Below, piece by piece: positions 35,664-46,600 of a stretch of DNA of 64,000 nucleotides. The notes below the pieces were generated by a model. The model saw nothing but the letters and a program-made list of their open reading frames with translations. It was not told where the DNA came from and did no database searches. Origin of the DNA: Dipteris shenzhenensis (lineage: Eukaryota; Polypodiophyta; Polypodiopsida; Gleicheniales); assembly GCA_047967505.1 (NCBI GenBank), contig CM106538.1, one strand, 5' to 3'. Made by a program: the position numbers and the translations under genes. The number at the start of each line of letters is the position of its first letter. Position 1 is the first letter of the stretch.

Positions 35664-38600
35664 TCAGACATCAGCGTCCTCGATGATAAAGTCTGGGAAC
35701 ACTCTCCGCAACTGATATACGGATTCCCAGGTAGCTTCGGATAGAGGCTGACCATGCCATGCAACCAACACCGTGGGTATCTTCCGATTTCGTATTTGCA
35801 TTGTTCCTCGGTCCAGGATTCTTGTTGGTTTGCGCCTTGCAATATCCTCTATCTCCTGAAACAAAACCACACCTTCGATTAGTGAGTCACCTGTATGTAA
35901 AAATTTCTTTAAACGTGAAACATGAAAAACCGGGTGCACCTTACACCCCTGTGGCAATTCTAATTTATAGGCTACACTGCCTATTCTCTTTAGAATTAAC
36001 CACGGCCCACAGTATCGAGGTGATAACTTAGCACACTCTCCTGAAGTCAACGACTTCGAGTGCGAAGGAATTCTGAGAAAAACTTTTTCTCCTTCTTCAA
36101 ATACTCTTATAGACCGATTTTCATCCGCATACACCTTGGCTCTATCCATAGCCTGGCGGATATTAGCTCTCGCAAGTGCTAGCATCTCCCGCATCTGAAC
36201 TACAAAGTTCGCGGCACTAGGCACTTTCTGAGGTACTCCAACTATAGTCGGATTGGCTGGTCTATAACCATAGTTCAGTTCAAACGGACTGAACCCAGTA
36301 GATGAATGCTTCCTATCATTGTAGGCAAACTCCAACAATGGCAACCACTTGTCCCATGTATGTTGCCTCAATGACACATATGCCCTCAGCATATCCTCTA
36401 AAGTCTGGTTGACTCTCTCCGTCTGACCATCCGTCTCAGGATGATCCCCACTACTCATTCCCAACTCAGTCCTTAGTGTCTCAAATACCGCTGTCCAAAA
36501 GTGACCGGTAAACCTGACATCTCTGTCTGACACTATGGATCTAGGCAATCCATGCAGACGAAATATATGTCTAATAAACAAATCCGCTACTTGTGGGGCA
36601 CTAATAGACTCTCTAGTCGGAATGAAGTGAGCCATCTTGGTTAGACGATCAACCACCACAAGGATAGAATTATACCCTCCTTGTGTTGCAGGTAGCCCTA
36701 CAATAAAGTCCATGGAAATGCTCTCCCACTTACTTAGTGGTATTTCCAAGGGCTGTAAAAGTCCGGGTGGCTTCACCCGCTCGGCCTTACTTACCTGACA
36801 CGAGAAACACCGTGTCACATATTCATGAATATGCTTTTTCATCTTTGGCCAAAAGAAATCTCGCTTCACGAGATCATATGTCTTCTCGACTCCTGGATGT
36901 CCCGCACACGGGCTATCATGGCATTGTCGAATGACTCTCTGCCTGAGATCATTCTGACCAGGTACTACAACCTTGCCATTTCTAACTAGCATACCATCCC
37001 TTATGGTATATCTTGCATAAGTTTGGCCTTTTCTGGATGCCAGGTCATCCTTTTCATTTTCCCCGGGTTTTAACACATGAGCCTTAGGCCATAAGCTTTG
37101 GACAAACTCGTCCACCTTTTGAGTTTCTCTGATCTCGGTCATTAGAGCACTCTCTAATACCGTGAAACTCAGGTTAAGCATAATGCGAGACAACGCATCA
37201 GCCACCTTATTGTCTTTTCCTCTTCAGTACCGAATCGTTAGATTAAACTCCTGCATGAGCTCTGCCCACCTAGCTTGGCGGCCCCTCAAGTCAGGCTGTT
37301 TACAAAAATGTTTCAGAGTATCATGATCCACATCCACATAAAACTCTGAACCATACAGATAATGCCTCCATGTTTTCAAAGCATGGATAACAGCATACAA
37401 CTCCAATTCATGAGTTGGCCAATTCCTTTGAGAGGGAGAAAGCTTCTTGCTTTCAAAGGCTACTGGCCTTCCCTCTTGAAGGAGGACTGCTCCTACCGCA
37501 ATGCCACTTGCATCGGTTTCTAGGAACAACGGTTTCTGGGGATCAACTATTTTTAACACCGGTCCTGAGACCACAGCTTGTTTTATGGTGTTAAAACTTT
37601 CCTGTTGATTCTGTCCCCAAACAAAAGGTACTTTATCTGAGGTCAGCAGATCAGTCAACGGCGATACTATTCCGGAATATCCTTTGATAGGCCTTCTATA
37701 AAACTGGACAAATCCCAAGAATGATCGCAACGCGGTCAGACTCTGAGGGATTGGCCAAGTTAGTATCATAGCCACTTTCTTCGGATCCATTTCTACCCCC
37801 TGTGGAGTAATTATGAACCCTAAATACTCAAGCCTAACCATACACAGTATAGTTTTCTTTTTATTCACATAAAGACTGGCTTTCCTCAAAGTACTGAACA
37901 CTATCCTTAAGTGTTCACGATGTTCAGTAACACTCTTACTGAATATTAGGATATCGTCTATGAAATGTATTACGAACTTTCCGATATACGGACGTAGTAA
38001 ATCGTTCATAAGCATGACGAAGGTCGCTGGAGCATTGGTAAGTCCGAAGGGCATTACCAAAAACTCATAATGACCAAACCTGCTCCTGAAAGCGGTTTTA
38101 TGCACATCCTCGGCTCTAATCCGGATTTGATGATAGCCACACTTAAGATCTATCTTGCTGAAAATCACGGCTCCATGTAGTGCATCTAGCAAATCATCAA
38201 TCCGAGACATCGGATACCTGTCCTTAACAGTGATATTATTCAATGCTCTGTAATCTATACAGAGGCGAAACGTATCATCCTTTTTCCTCTTTAATATCAC
38301 AGGCGAAGCAAAAGGTGAGAAACTTGGTTGAATCTGCCCCAACTTGAGGTATTCTTCCAGTTGCCTACGCACCTCCGCCTCTTCAGCAAAACTCATCCTA
38401 TAGGGAGGTCTATTTACAGGTTCTGCCCCCGGGATCAGTTCAATCTTATGCTGAACTTTCCGCTCTGGAGGTAACCCATAAGGTAGTTCATCCCTAAAAC
38501 ATTCAGAGAACTCCTCTGTTATAAGATTAGCCAGCTTGGCCATCTCACCACTTTGCGTAACATCAGTGCTAGTCGAAGAATCATCCACCGACTCTACCGA

Positions 38601-40370
38601 TGCTGTGCAAAGGTACAAAAACTCTACTTGAGCCTTTCTGATTTCCATCACGGAAACCAACGGTCCCTGAGGTATATCTCTTTCACCTCGCAAGACATAA
38701 AGCACTTCATTCATCTTGAATTGATATACGTGCTTTTTCCAATCAATGGCTGGATTCTTCCTAGAATGCCACGCCATTCCTAGGGCTATATCCGCATGAG
38801 CAAGCTTGGTCATTTCAAAATCAAGCTTCTCAGCATAGTCCTGAATCCGAAGCTCCAACTGGGTAACCCTTTGGTCCCATACTTAAGTTGAACTTCCATC
38901 TGCCATCCTGACTGTATACGCATAGTCAGATGGACTTGTCTTTAATTTCAGCCTCTTCACGAGCTTGGAGTTAATCACATTGTGAGTTGACGCCAAGTCA
39001 AACAACACAATGACATCATGACTGGCCACTTGCCCTTTCATTTTGATTAACTCCGTATCATTGAAGGCTGTATACCCCGTTGCTGCGGGCTTAGATAGGA
39101 TGTTATCAGGTGCACTCGTCACTAACTTAGCAACAGACACACATAACAAACAAGGTACTAACCTCTGAGAAGATCCCGCTAGCTGAATCTGCATCTCTTC
39201 CGCTCTGGGACTTCCCTGCATCTCCACGTCACACTCTGAGATCACCATCTCAGCCATCCGACGATCTTTATTACGTGGACAATCTCTCCACTGATGAGGT
39301 TGAAGGCAACCAAAGCATAAGCCTTCTCTCCTCGCTTTTTCCCGCTGTTCTGGGTTCAAGGGAGATTTAGACCAAGCCCGGGCTGCCATTGGAGTTACTT
39401 TCCTTTTCACTCCAATGGTGGTACTTGGCTTAGGAGTTTCAGCCGGTCTCGCCTGCTTGGCTTGAGCACTCGGCTGTGAACCACTCCCTCTACTAGCCCA
39501 CTTCTTCTTAAACCCAGACTTCTTCGGATACCCATACTGGGTTCCAACCTGTGCAAACCCACTTGGCTTGCTGCCCTTGGCATCCTCGTAGTTCAGGGCT
39601 ATAGCTATTGCATCATCTAGCGTGTTCGCGTACTTAGCCCGAACTTCCATTTTTATTCGATCATTCAATCCAAATATGAAATCTTTCACTTGGATTGATT
39701 GAGGCAGGGGTTCGTCAACCTTCATTACACTCTCGCGAAACTTATCAGTGTATTCTGCCACTGATAAATTTCTCTGACGAAGGTTCCTATATTGATCCCA
39801 AGCTCGGGATGCTTCGTCAGGAGGTAAGAAGTGTTTCCTGAACTCTCTTTTAAACCCCTCCCAGGTAGTGGATGCTATGCCATCTTTTTGTTGTTTAATC
39901 CACCACCGATCCGCTGCCTCACTAAACATGTGGGTGGCTTCGCGGATCTTTTTGATGTCATTTCTGATCTCACAAATGGCGAACGCCTCGTCCCATTTGT
40001 GTAACCAGGTCTCAATGACATCAGAGCTACGGTCGTTCATCCGACCAGAATACTTTTCCGGTCTGTAATTGGCAATATTTGGCACTTTAGCCTTCCTAGG
40101 CTCGACCATATGGACACTAGACTCCAGTTCCATTGGAGCCTTTCCCTTCTCTTCTCGAGAAGGTCTGGCAGACATACTCTGTAACGCTCTCCTAAGTTCA
40201 GATTGCCCTGCGTTGGCTTGTAATTGCTGCACTAACAACTGTTGCAAGGCATCCTCCAGCAATGCAATTCTGCCAGATAAAGTGTGAGCTACTGGGCGCG
40301 ATCCCTGCTGGGTCGGCCGGACTCCTGATTCACCAGGGTCCCTCCTGGAAGCCCCTTCTTCTGCTTCCAT
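35664..40370 (-). pseudogene. Element F gag-pol polyprotein with two nonsense codons
   Basis: One 1,569-codon frame interrupted only by TAA at 38883-38885 and TGA at 37224-37226. Gag occupies about residues 1-400 with a CFGCLQPHQWRDC knuckle. The protease site reads LFDLASTHNVI, whereas the usual motif is D-S/T-G. The reverse transcriptase has [25 protein letters not shown] and FIDDILIFS (usually Y-x-D-D). RNase H has LETDASGIAVGAVL. Integrase has a HHCC region (CHDSPCAGHPG, CFSCQ) and a core with MDFIVGLPATQ, SIVSDRDVRFTG and HPETDGQTERVNQTLED. The chromodomain-like tail is near the end (RILDRGTMQIRNRKI, WESVYQLRRVFPDFI). The TGA stands where the motif expects Arg (CGA). Without these two stops the frame would be whole. 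Confidence 0.95.
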
Positions 40371-41480
40371 TTAGTTCAGTAGGTGTTTTGTTTTGGGGCT
40401 TGTGTGTGTTTTTTTTTTTTTTTTTTTTAACACCCCTAGAACACTGTAATCACAAACTGACACAATTCAGTGTACTAATACTCTGAACATAATTCCCTAT
40501 ACTAGGGAATACCTGCAATCTGACATGCACACTAACTACGCATTTGACACAGGCATATATCCAAATCCCGCTTTTCCCTATACTAGGGAGATTCCTGCAG
40601 ATTAACTCAGACTGAACCACACAGGCATAACCCGTCCTTACTGCCACGCTGAAACCTCATGCGTGCTGTCCTTTCTATGGAAGTAGCGCGTCACCCAGCT
40701 AATTAAGGAAGAAAAAAAAAAACAACACAAAGCTAAGGGAGATCAAAGAAAGCTCCCTGGTTAAGTCCTGCGCCTCTGCGTCCAATCGGTGTCTCCGGAT
40801 CCTGCAGCCTCTGCGTACTGCCTGCTCATGAGTAATAAGACTTCTCTGGTGTCGCGTATCCTTCAGATTGTGCTGTCCACGCCAACCTACGGACTGTTTA
40901 TTACAGACGCAGAAATTTGAAAACGAGCGTCGATCAAATTCTCCGTTAGACCCACAAAACACCTTGCATCTCACGTCTGTGCTTTGGTCCTTCGACAACC
41001 GCTCGTATCACTCTGCACTCCTCGTCTGTACTGCGTCACCAAACGCTGTCGTAGCTCCCCAGGTGTCCGTCGTCACGGCACCCCCGTTGTGGTTTTGCTG
41101 CAGTCGCCCTATACTATCCGTTAAAGGCACGTATAAACCTTCCGTTGAGGTAATCCAGCGCCCCGCCGATTCGTAGGCCCATCAAAACGTTACGGGAACC
41201 CCACGTCATCTCGCAGGCCCTTCGACTGGCGCTCCACCAACGTTTCGTCGCAGCCTTACAATTCCAACCAAAGTTTCGTCGTCACATCTCAATCGGCGTC
41301 GATACCGTCAGGGACTCAACCGCACATCATCAATCACCAGGGCGGTCCAGTCCCGCAATTCGAGCTTACATTACCCTGCTCATCCCGTTCATCTAGCTTC
41401 CTCGTGGCACTGCGGGATGACCACCGCTCGAAATCCTCTCGTCGCAGATCGTCCGTCCCTTCTCTAATTCCAAGCCTTGC

Positions 41481-41492
41481 GCTCTGATACCA
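41481..41492 (-). other. Element F primer-binding site (initiator tRNA-Met)
   Basis: Reads TGGTATCAGAGC on the minus strand, two bases from the LTR at 41495. Confidence 0.92.
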
Positions 41493-41494
41493 AT

Positions 41495-41953
41495 TGTCAC
41501 CTGATTTCTCTAAACTAACCTCTGCTGCAGATCACGGGAGTAGCACCATGATTCTCCTCCCAGCCAAATCATGCTAAGGCACAAAGCGAGGCAGAGATCT
41601 ACGTTGAAATTTTTGTGAATCAAATCCTTCTCTTCTCTCTCTAGCCTTAGCAAACCCCAAATCCCTAGATAGATCTAGATGCCACATGTCATCCATATAG
41701 GGCCTTCCTAATGCAACATTTCACCCCTCTTGGGATGCATTTAATTCCTTGCCCCTAGGCACAATCTTAGCACTAGGCCCTTGGTCTCATATCTATCTAG
41801 TCTGGTGCTATCAGCCCTCACCTAGGACCTTGACATTAAATCCCTCCCGATCATTTACATGAAGCGCAAACACATATATTACAGAGATAGATCCTATAAG
41901 GGAAATGTCGACTGATTCTTCCGAGGTCATGCTACCTCGGCTAGAGCGTAACA
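41495..41953 (-). repeat. Element F, 5' LTR
   Basis: 459-bp direct repeat of 35191-35651, followed by the TCAGA target duplication. Confidence 0.94.
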
Positions 41954-42188
41954 TCAGACTTTTGCTCCGCTCAACTGGTCGCCATCTCCATTTTGTGCTC
42001 GTCTTCTTCACGCTGCTATCGAGATCTGCCCGCCTCTTTCTGCCCCGCCATCACAGCACGCCATTGCGCGCCAGATCTGCGCAGTTCTGCTCCAGATCTG
42101 CACACCATCTCTGCTAGATCTGAGCGCCAGATCTGCGCAATTCAGCTCCAGATCTGCGCCCATCAGCTCCCGCTCCTGCACCTGCATC

Positions 42189-42281
42189 AACGTACGAGAG
42201 TGTCCGTACAGTCCGTACGACTGTACGAAATCCGTACCTGCTGTCCGTACAGTCCGTACGACTATACGGAGTCTGTACACA
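42189..42281. promoter_or_regulatory. CCGTAC cluster in element C leader
   Basis: Eight GTAC tetramers in about 93 bp, five of them CCGTAC, partly arranged as a repeated TGTCCGTACAGTCCGTACGA block. CCGTAC matches the consensus bound by plant SBP-box (SPL) factors. It lies between the primer site and gag. The role is inference. Confidence 0.55.
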
Positions 42282-42603
42282 GGCCGCACTTCTCCAGCTG
42301 CTGTTCGAGATCTGCGCCTTCTTCACGAAGATCTGCGCCATCTGTTCGACCTCCTGGACTGCGCCCCTTTTTGCACCTCTACCTCTGCCTGGGATTAAGG
42401 TACTGTGCTTTGCCTCTTTCAGTTTGCTGAGCAGTCTCTCTTTTTTGCTGGTTCCTCCTGCTTCGATGGGCTGTCATTTGCTATGGCCTTGACAAAGTGG
42501 TGAGAGAACCGGCTTCTTGGATCTCTCCTTTCATTTATTTCTGCAATATTGTAAGGGAATAGACATTGCCCTTGCATCCTAGCAAGAGGTAAGACCTTCC
42601 CAC

Positions 42604-43437
42604 ATGGCATCTTCCTCTCATTCTCTCATATCTATCGACAAATTCAATGGGTCCAACTTTCATACTCGGCAAATAAAAATCAAGTGCCATCTTATGAAAG
42701 AAGGTCTTTGGAACATTGTTCACCGTGCTGCTCCCGAAGGTCCCGACACTGAGCAAGTTGTCACTGCCAAGAACGGCAAAGCCTATGCTATCGTATTGCT
42801 CGGCCTTGGAGATGATTACATTCATCACATCTCCAACATACAGTCTGCTCCTCAAGCATGGATCACTTTGGATACCCTTTTTGGACCCCGATCTAAAAAC
42901 TCTAAAATTGCACTTATGATCTCATTCTTTGATCTACATATGCAGGAAGGAGCTACTATAGCCTCTCATGTCAATTATCTTCGCAGTCTTATGGTTCAGC
43001 TTGCGTCAGTCAAGTCTCCCATCTCCGAAGATATTGCTATTGCTGTGCTTCTCAAAAGCTTACCTGACACCTATGCTACTCTTGTCACTACCTTCAAGTA
43101 TCACAATAATCCTTCTCTTGAGGGTATCATCAATGCTCTCCAAGAGGAAGAAAGAACTCAACAACGAAAGGTAACTGACACTGCTTTTTTAGCAAAGAAA
43201 GGAAGTTCTAAGGTAAGAAAGCCTTGCACCCATTGTGGCAAAACTAATCATATGGAGAAGGACTGTTTCAAGGCTCATCCATGCACCATTTGTGGCCGTG
43301 ATAATCATTGGGAGAGGGACTGCTACTCCAAACCCTCTACATCAGCCCCTGCATCTACCTCAGCCCATGTTGCTGCAACATCTCCATCAACAGATCCTGT
43401 TGTTCCTTCCTCATATGATGAGAAGTGGGCTTTCTAA
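42604..43437 (+). CDS. Copia-type gag polyprotein, element C (intact)
   Basis: Uninterrupted 277-residue frame. The N-terminus is MASSSHSLISIDKFNGSNFH. The central gag region has GLGDDYIHHISN, QAWITLDTLFG and GIINALQEEERTQQR. Two CCHC knuckles lie near residues 215-250 (CTHCGKTNHMEKDC and CTICGRDNHWERDC), followed by a Ser/Pro/Thr tail ending SSYDEKWAF. It is the only coding frame of element C. Because it is open while its sibling B is broken, this copy could still make particles, provided pol is supplied in trans. The polypurine tract and LTR follow within about 320 bp. Confidence 0.95.
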   Translation: MASSSHSLISIDKFNGSNFHTRQIKIKCHLMKEGLWNIVHRAAPEGPDTEQVVTAKNGKAYAIVLLGLGDDYIHHISNIQSAPQAWITLDTLFGPRSKNSKIALMISFFDLHMQEGATIASHVNYLRSLMVQLASVKSPISEDIAIAVLLKSLPDTYATLVTTFKYHNNPSLEGIINALQEEERTQQRKVTDTAFLAKKGSSKVRKPCTHCGKTNHMEKDCFKAHPCTICGRDNHWERDCYSKPSTSAPASTSAHVAATSPSTDPVVPSSYDEKWAF

Positions 43438-43759
43438 TTACTTCTATTTCTTGTCTACCACCTTGACCACCGATGATGTAGGTCAAGGGGTTCTAGTGTC
43501 TTGGTCTTTCTGTTTGACTACAGTCAGTCTTCTATCTATCTAGTCTTATCAATCTATCTGTCTTTCAATCTGACTATGTTTTGTTTTAGATCCATCTCGT
43601 CCCTACCCTTGTGGACCCATATGAGGATATCACTTGAGGAGGGGTGCCTCAGGATCTTTGTCTGTCATGTCTTCTATCTTGTCTCTCAGTCTATCAGTCT
43701 TTATGTCCGTCTTCTAGTCGTGTCTTTCTGTCTTACTCCTAGTGTCCACTTAAGGAGGG

Positions 43760-44042
43760 TGTTGGAGATAAGTGCACACTAAGTGTACTATTTCCTAGTC
43801 TACATTTGTCTAAGTCTAGTCTAGTCTGTGTGTCTTGAGTGTGTGCCATGTGGCACCTCTACAATTATCCCATAAGCACTCTTGCTTTATGTCTTGTACT
43901 TTGGCCCATATATTCATGGGTCACATCATTGCAATCTTTCTGTCTAGCTTGTGTCTTGTCTACACTCTTCTCAAGGTATTTCTTGTCTTTCAATCTTATT
44001 ATTTCATTTCTAGTTTCTAGTTCTTGCTTCCATATTCCAACA
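43760..44042 (+). repeat. Element C, 3' LTR
   Basis: 283-bp direct repeat after the polypurine tract, followed by CAATG duplication. Confidence 0.94.
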
Positions 44043-44047
44043 CAATG

Positions 44048-46600
44048 GCATAAGGAGTCCTGGAGTCTTGTACTTGTCATACTTCGCTTTTTGGCACATG
44101 AGGTATTCACTTATGAACTTATGTATGTCCCTCCGCATCCTTGGCCAAAAGAAATATCTCTCAATAGCCTGAGTGGTAGACAAAATACCTCAATGTCCTG
44201 CATAACGAGGGGCATGACATTCTTCCAAAACTTTACTCTCATATCTTGGGTCACACCCAAATGATCATCTTTCATGAGAAAACCATCCTTCAAAGAATAT
44301 TGGCTGGATGATTCCCCCTGCAAGATGTTCCTCGTAACTTCTCCAAAATCTGGATCCTGTAAATATAGTTCTTTCATAGCCTCTAGATCCTGGTGATATG
44401 CTATGGTAACATTATTCACTTTGGGCCTTCTGGATAAGGCATCTGCTACTCTGTTCCGAGCTCTTGGAGTGTAGACACTCTGAAAGTGAAACATGGACAA
44501 GAAATTTGCCCATTTCATCTACTTTTTGGAGATCTTGGTCTGCGTCAAGAAATACATGAGGCTCTGATGGTCTGTCTTGACTATAAAATCAGCTCCAATA
44601 AGATAGTGCTTCCAAATAGCTAAGGCATGGATAACCACTAGCATCTCTTTTTCATAAACTCCCAAATATCTCTCTGCATCACGCAGCCTCTTGCTTTCAT
44701 AGGCTATGACTTGTCCTTCTCGGTGGAGGACAGCTCCCACACACTCTCCACATGCATTGCAGTCCACATCGAACTGTTTGTGCAGATTTGGAACAATAAG
44801 AATTGGCTCGGTTGTTAACTTTTCGTTGAGAGTGTTGAAGGCTGTCCTTTACCGTTCTCCCCACCTGAAGACTACCGATTTCTTGGTCAAATCATGCAAG
44901 GGGGCTGCTATATCAGCAAAGTGTCTGATAAAGCGTCTATAGTAGGAGCAAAGCCCAAGAAAACTGCGTACTTCGTGTACCGAGGTGAGTTCTGGCCATT
45001 CTTGAATAGCTTTTATCTTGGCTGGATCCATCCGAATCCCTTCCTTTGGAAATTATGTGTCCCAGATACTGAACCTCATCCAGGAAGAATTCACTCTTTT
45101 TAGCGTTGATGTAGAGCTTATGATTTCTGAGTTCTTGGAACACGGTGGCCAGATGCTTTTTATGTTCTTCCTCTGCTTTGAAAAGACTAGGATGTCATCA
45201 AAGAAAGTTCATGTGAAGTGCCTGTAAGGTCTGAAAACCCGGTCCATCATACAATTAAAAAAGGCTGGGGCATTGGTTAACCCAAAGGGCATCACCAAAT
45301 AAAGCCCAAAAGTGGTCCGGAAAGCTGTCTTATGCACATCTTGAGAATGAATCCTTATCTGGTGGTACCCACTCTTCAAGTCAATGTGGCTGAAAATCGA
45401 GGCCCCTTTTAATCTGTCCAAAATATCATCTATGCGTGAGATTGGAAATCTGTTCTTGACTGTCATCTTGTTAAGAGCTCTGTAATCCACACATACAATC
45501 CACACATACGGTAGGAGCCATCCTTCTTTTGGACCAAGAGCACAGGAGAACAGAAAGGGGTGAGGAATTGGGCCTAACAAGTCCTTTAGAGAGCAAATCT
45601 TGTACCTGAGCCATGATTTCCTCTGTCTAAGCTGCGCTCGCTCGATAAGGTGGGCGGCGGTTCGCAGGCGCACTACCTGAAAGGAGTTCTATGACATGAT
45701 CTTATGGCCGCTCTGGAGGAAGCTCTCCCAGAAGAGAACCTGAAAAGCAATCTTTGAAAGTTTCTAGAAACTGAAATTTTTCTTTATCCACAGGACTTAC
45801 CTCCGCGTGAGGTTCATCCTCTCTCTCTTTGACAAAAACCATATATGCAGAAATTGCAGATTTTATTACTTTAGAAATGGAAATATTGGATACAATTGGA
45901 ATTGTCTCTTTCTCTATCCCGGTGCTTGAAACTGAGGGTTCTTGCTTTGATATCAATGTGCACCTCTTTTTTGTAGAGCCACGGCATACCCAAGATAGCA
46001 TCATAATGCTTGAGGGGTGAAACATAAAACTCCTCGTAGTCCACATAATCATGTACATGAATTCTGATCTTTCCAATCAAAGGAGTGACTTTGACTGGAT
46101 CCCCTTTCAAAACATGCTCCGCATCTAGATCCCAATTCTTCGGTCTTAATTCCTAGCCTCAGAGCTAGATCTTCCGAAATAAAATTGTCTGTAGCTCCTG
46201 GATCAAAAAGGATCAACGCATTCTGGTCTCTTACTTTACCCCAAGCGAGGCAAAGCTCTCAATCTTCTCGTTCTATGTTCTTCCCAGCATATCTGGGATT
46301 CCTCCCGCCGTGGGCTTTGGTGGTTCTCTTGGCGTTTTCTGCTCCCTAAAAACCCGGAGGCTTTTCGGGGCACTAGGCAGCCATATACCCTTGTTTTCCA
46401 CAATGGAAACACTTACCCTCCTTTCGGAAGGTCTGTTCTGGAGTAAACTTTGACTTCCCTTTATAGGGCTTGAAGAAACCCCTCGGCTTCTGAAATTGGG
46501 GCTGTTTCTATCCTGGAACCGTCGGGGTAAATTTACCAGTTTTGATGGTAAATTTGGGGTAAGCGACAAGGCTCTGAATTTTATCCGACAGTTCGAATAT
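44048..46600 (-). pseudogene. Old Ty3/gypsy element E, 5' part: gag end, protease, reverse transcriptase, RNase H
   Basis: Minus-strand fragments in changing frames, right to left. A gag end near 46390 has a Cys-rich knuckle remnant (CFHCGKQGY). A protease-to-pol linker is at 46110-45871 (HYDAILGMPWLYKKEVHIDIK). Reverse transcriptase is at 45673-45209 ([44 protein letters not shown]), and its thumb at 45031-44849 (VRSFLGLCSYYRRFI). RNase H is at 44767-44519 (VGAVLHREGQVIAYESKRL). The integrase start is at 44518-44111 (NRVADALSRRP). No 5' LTR or full gag was found right of 46600, so the element is truncated there. It continues at 34836-33714 across element C. Confidence 0.85.

Larger units (their letters stand above)
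35191..41953 (-). mobile_element. Element F: young Ty3/gypsy chromovirus nested in element C
   Basis: 6,763 bp between TCAGA duplications (35186-35190 and 41954-41958). LTRs are 35191-35651 and 41495-41953, nearly identical (about 4 substitutions and a 2-bp indel by hand). On the minus strand it has a primer-binding site, a single gag-pol frame, a GAAGAGGGAAGGAA polypurine tract and LTRs beginning TGTTACGC. A chromodomain-like tail marks it as a chromovirus, a group that targets heterochromatin. It is the youngest layer of the nest. Confidence 0.96.
34837..44042 (+). mobile_element. Element C: gag-only LTR retrotransposon carrying nested chromovirus F
   Basis: LTRs of 283 bp (34837-35119 and 43760-44042) start TGTTGGAG and end TTCCAACA, with CAATG duplications at 34832-34836 and 44043-44047. 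The primer site TGGTATCAGAGCC is at 35120-35132 and the polypurine tract AAGGAGGG at 43752-43759. Without F and its duplicated target the element is about 2.4 kb. It encodes only gag. It is the same family as B. LTRs differ at about 4 positions by hand. It sits inside the integrase of element E. Confidence 0.95.

Noticed and set aside
36737-36934. Plus-strand open frames opposite the chromovirus gag-pol and other pol regions
   Set aside because: They are shadows of the minus-strand frame and lack motifs.
34837-44042. One large 9.2-kb LTR element containing both copia gag and gypsy pol
   Set aside because: Separate LTR pairs, opposite orientations and two different target duplications show a gypsy element nested in a gag-only copia element.
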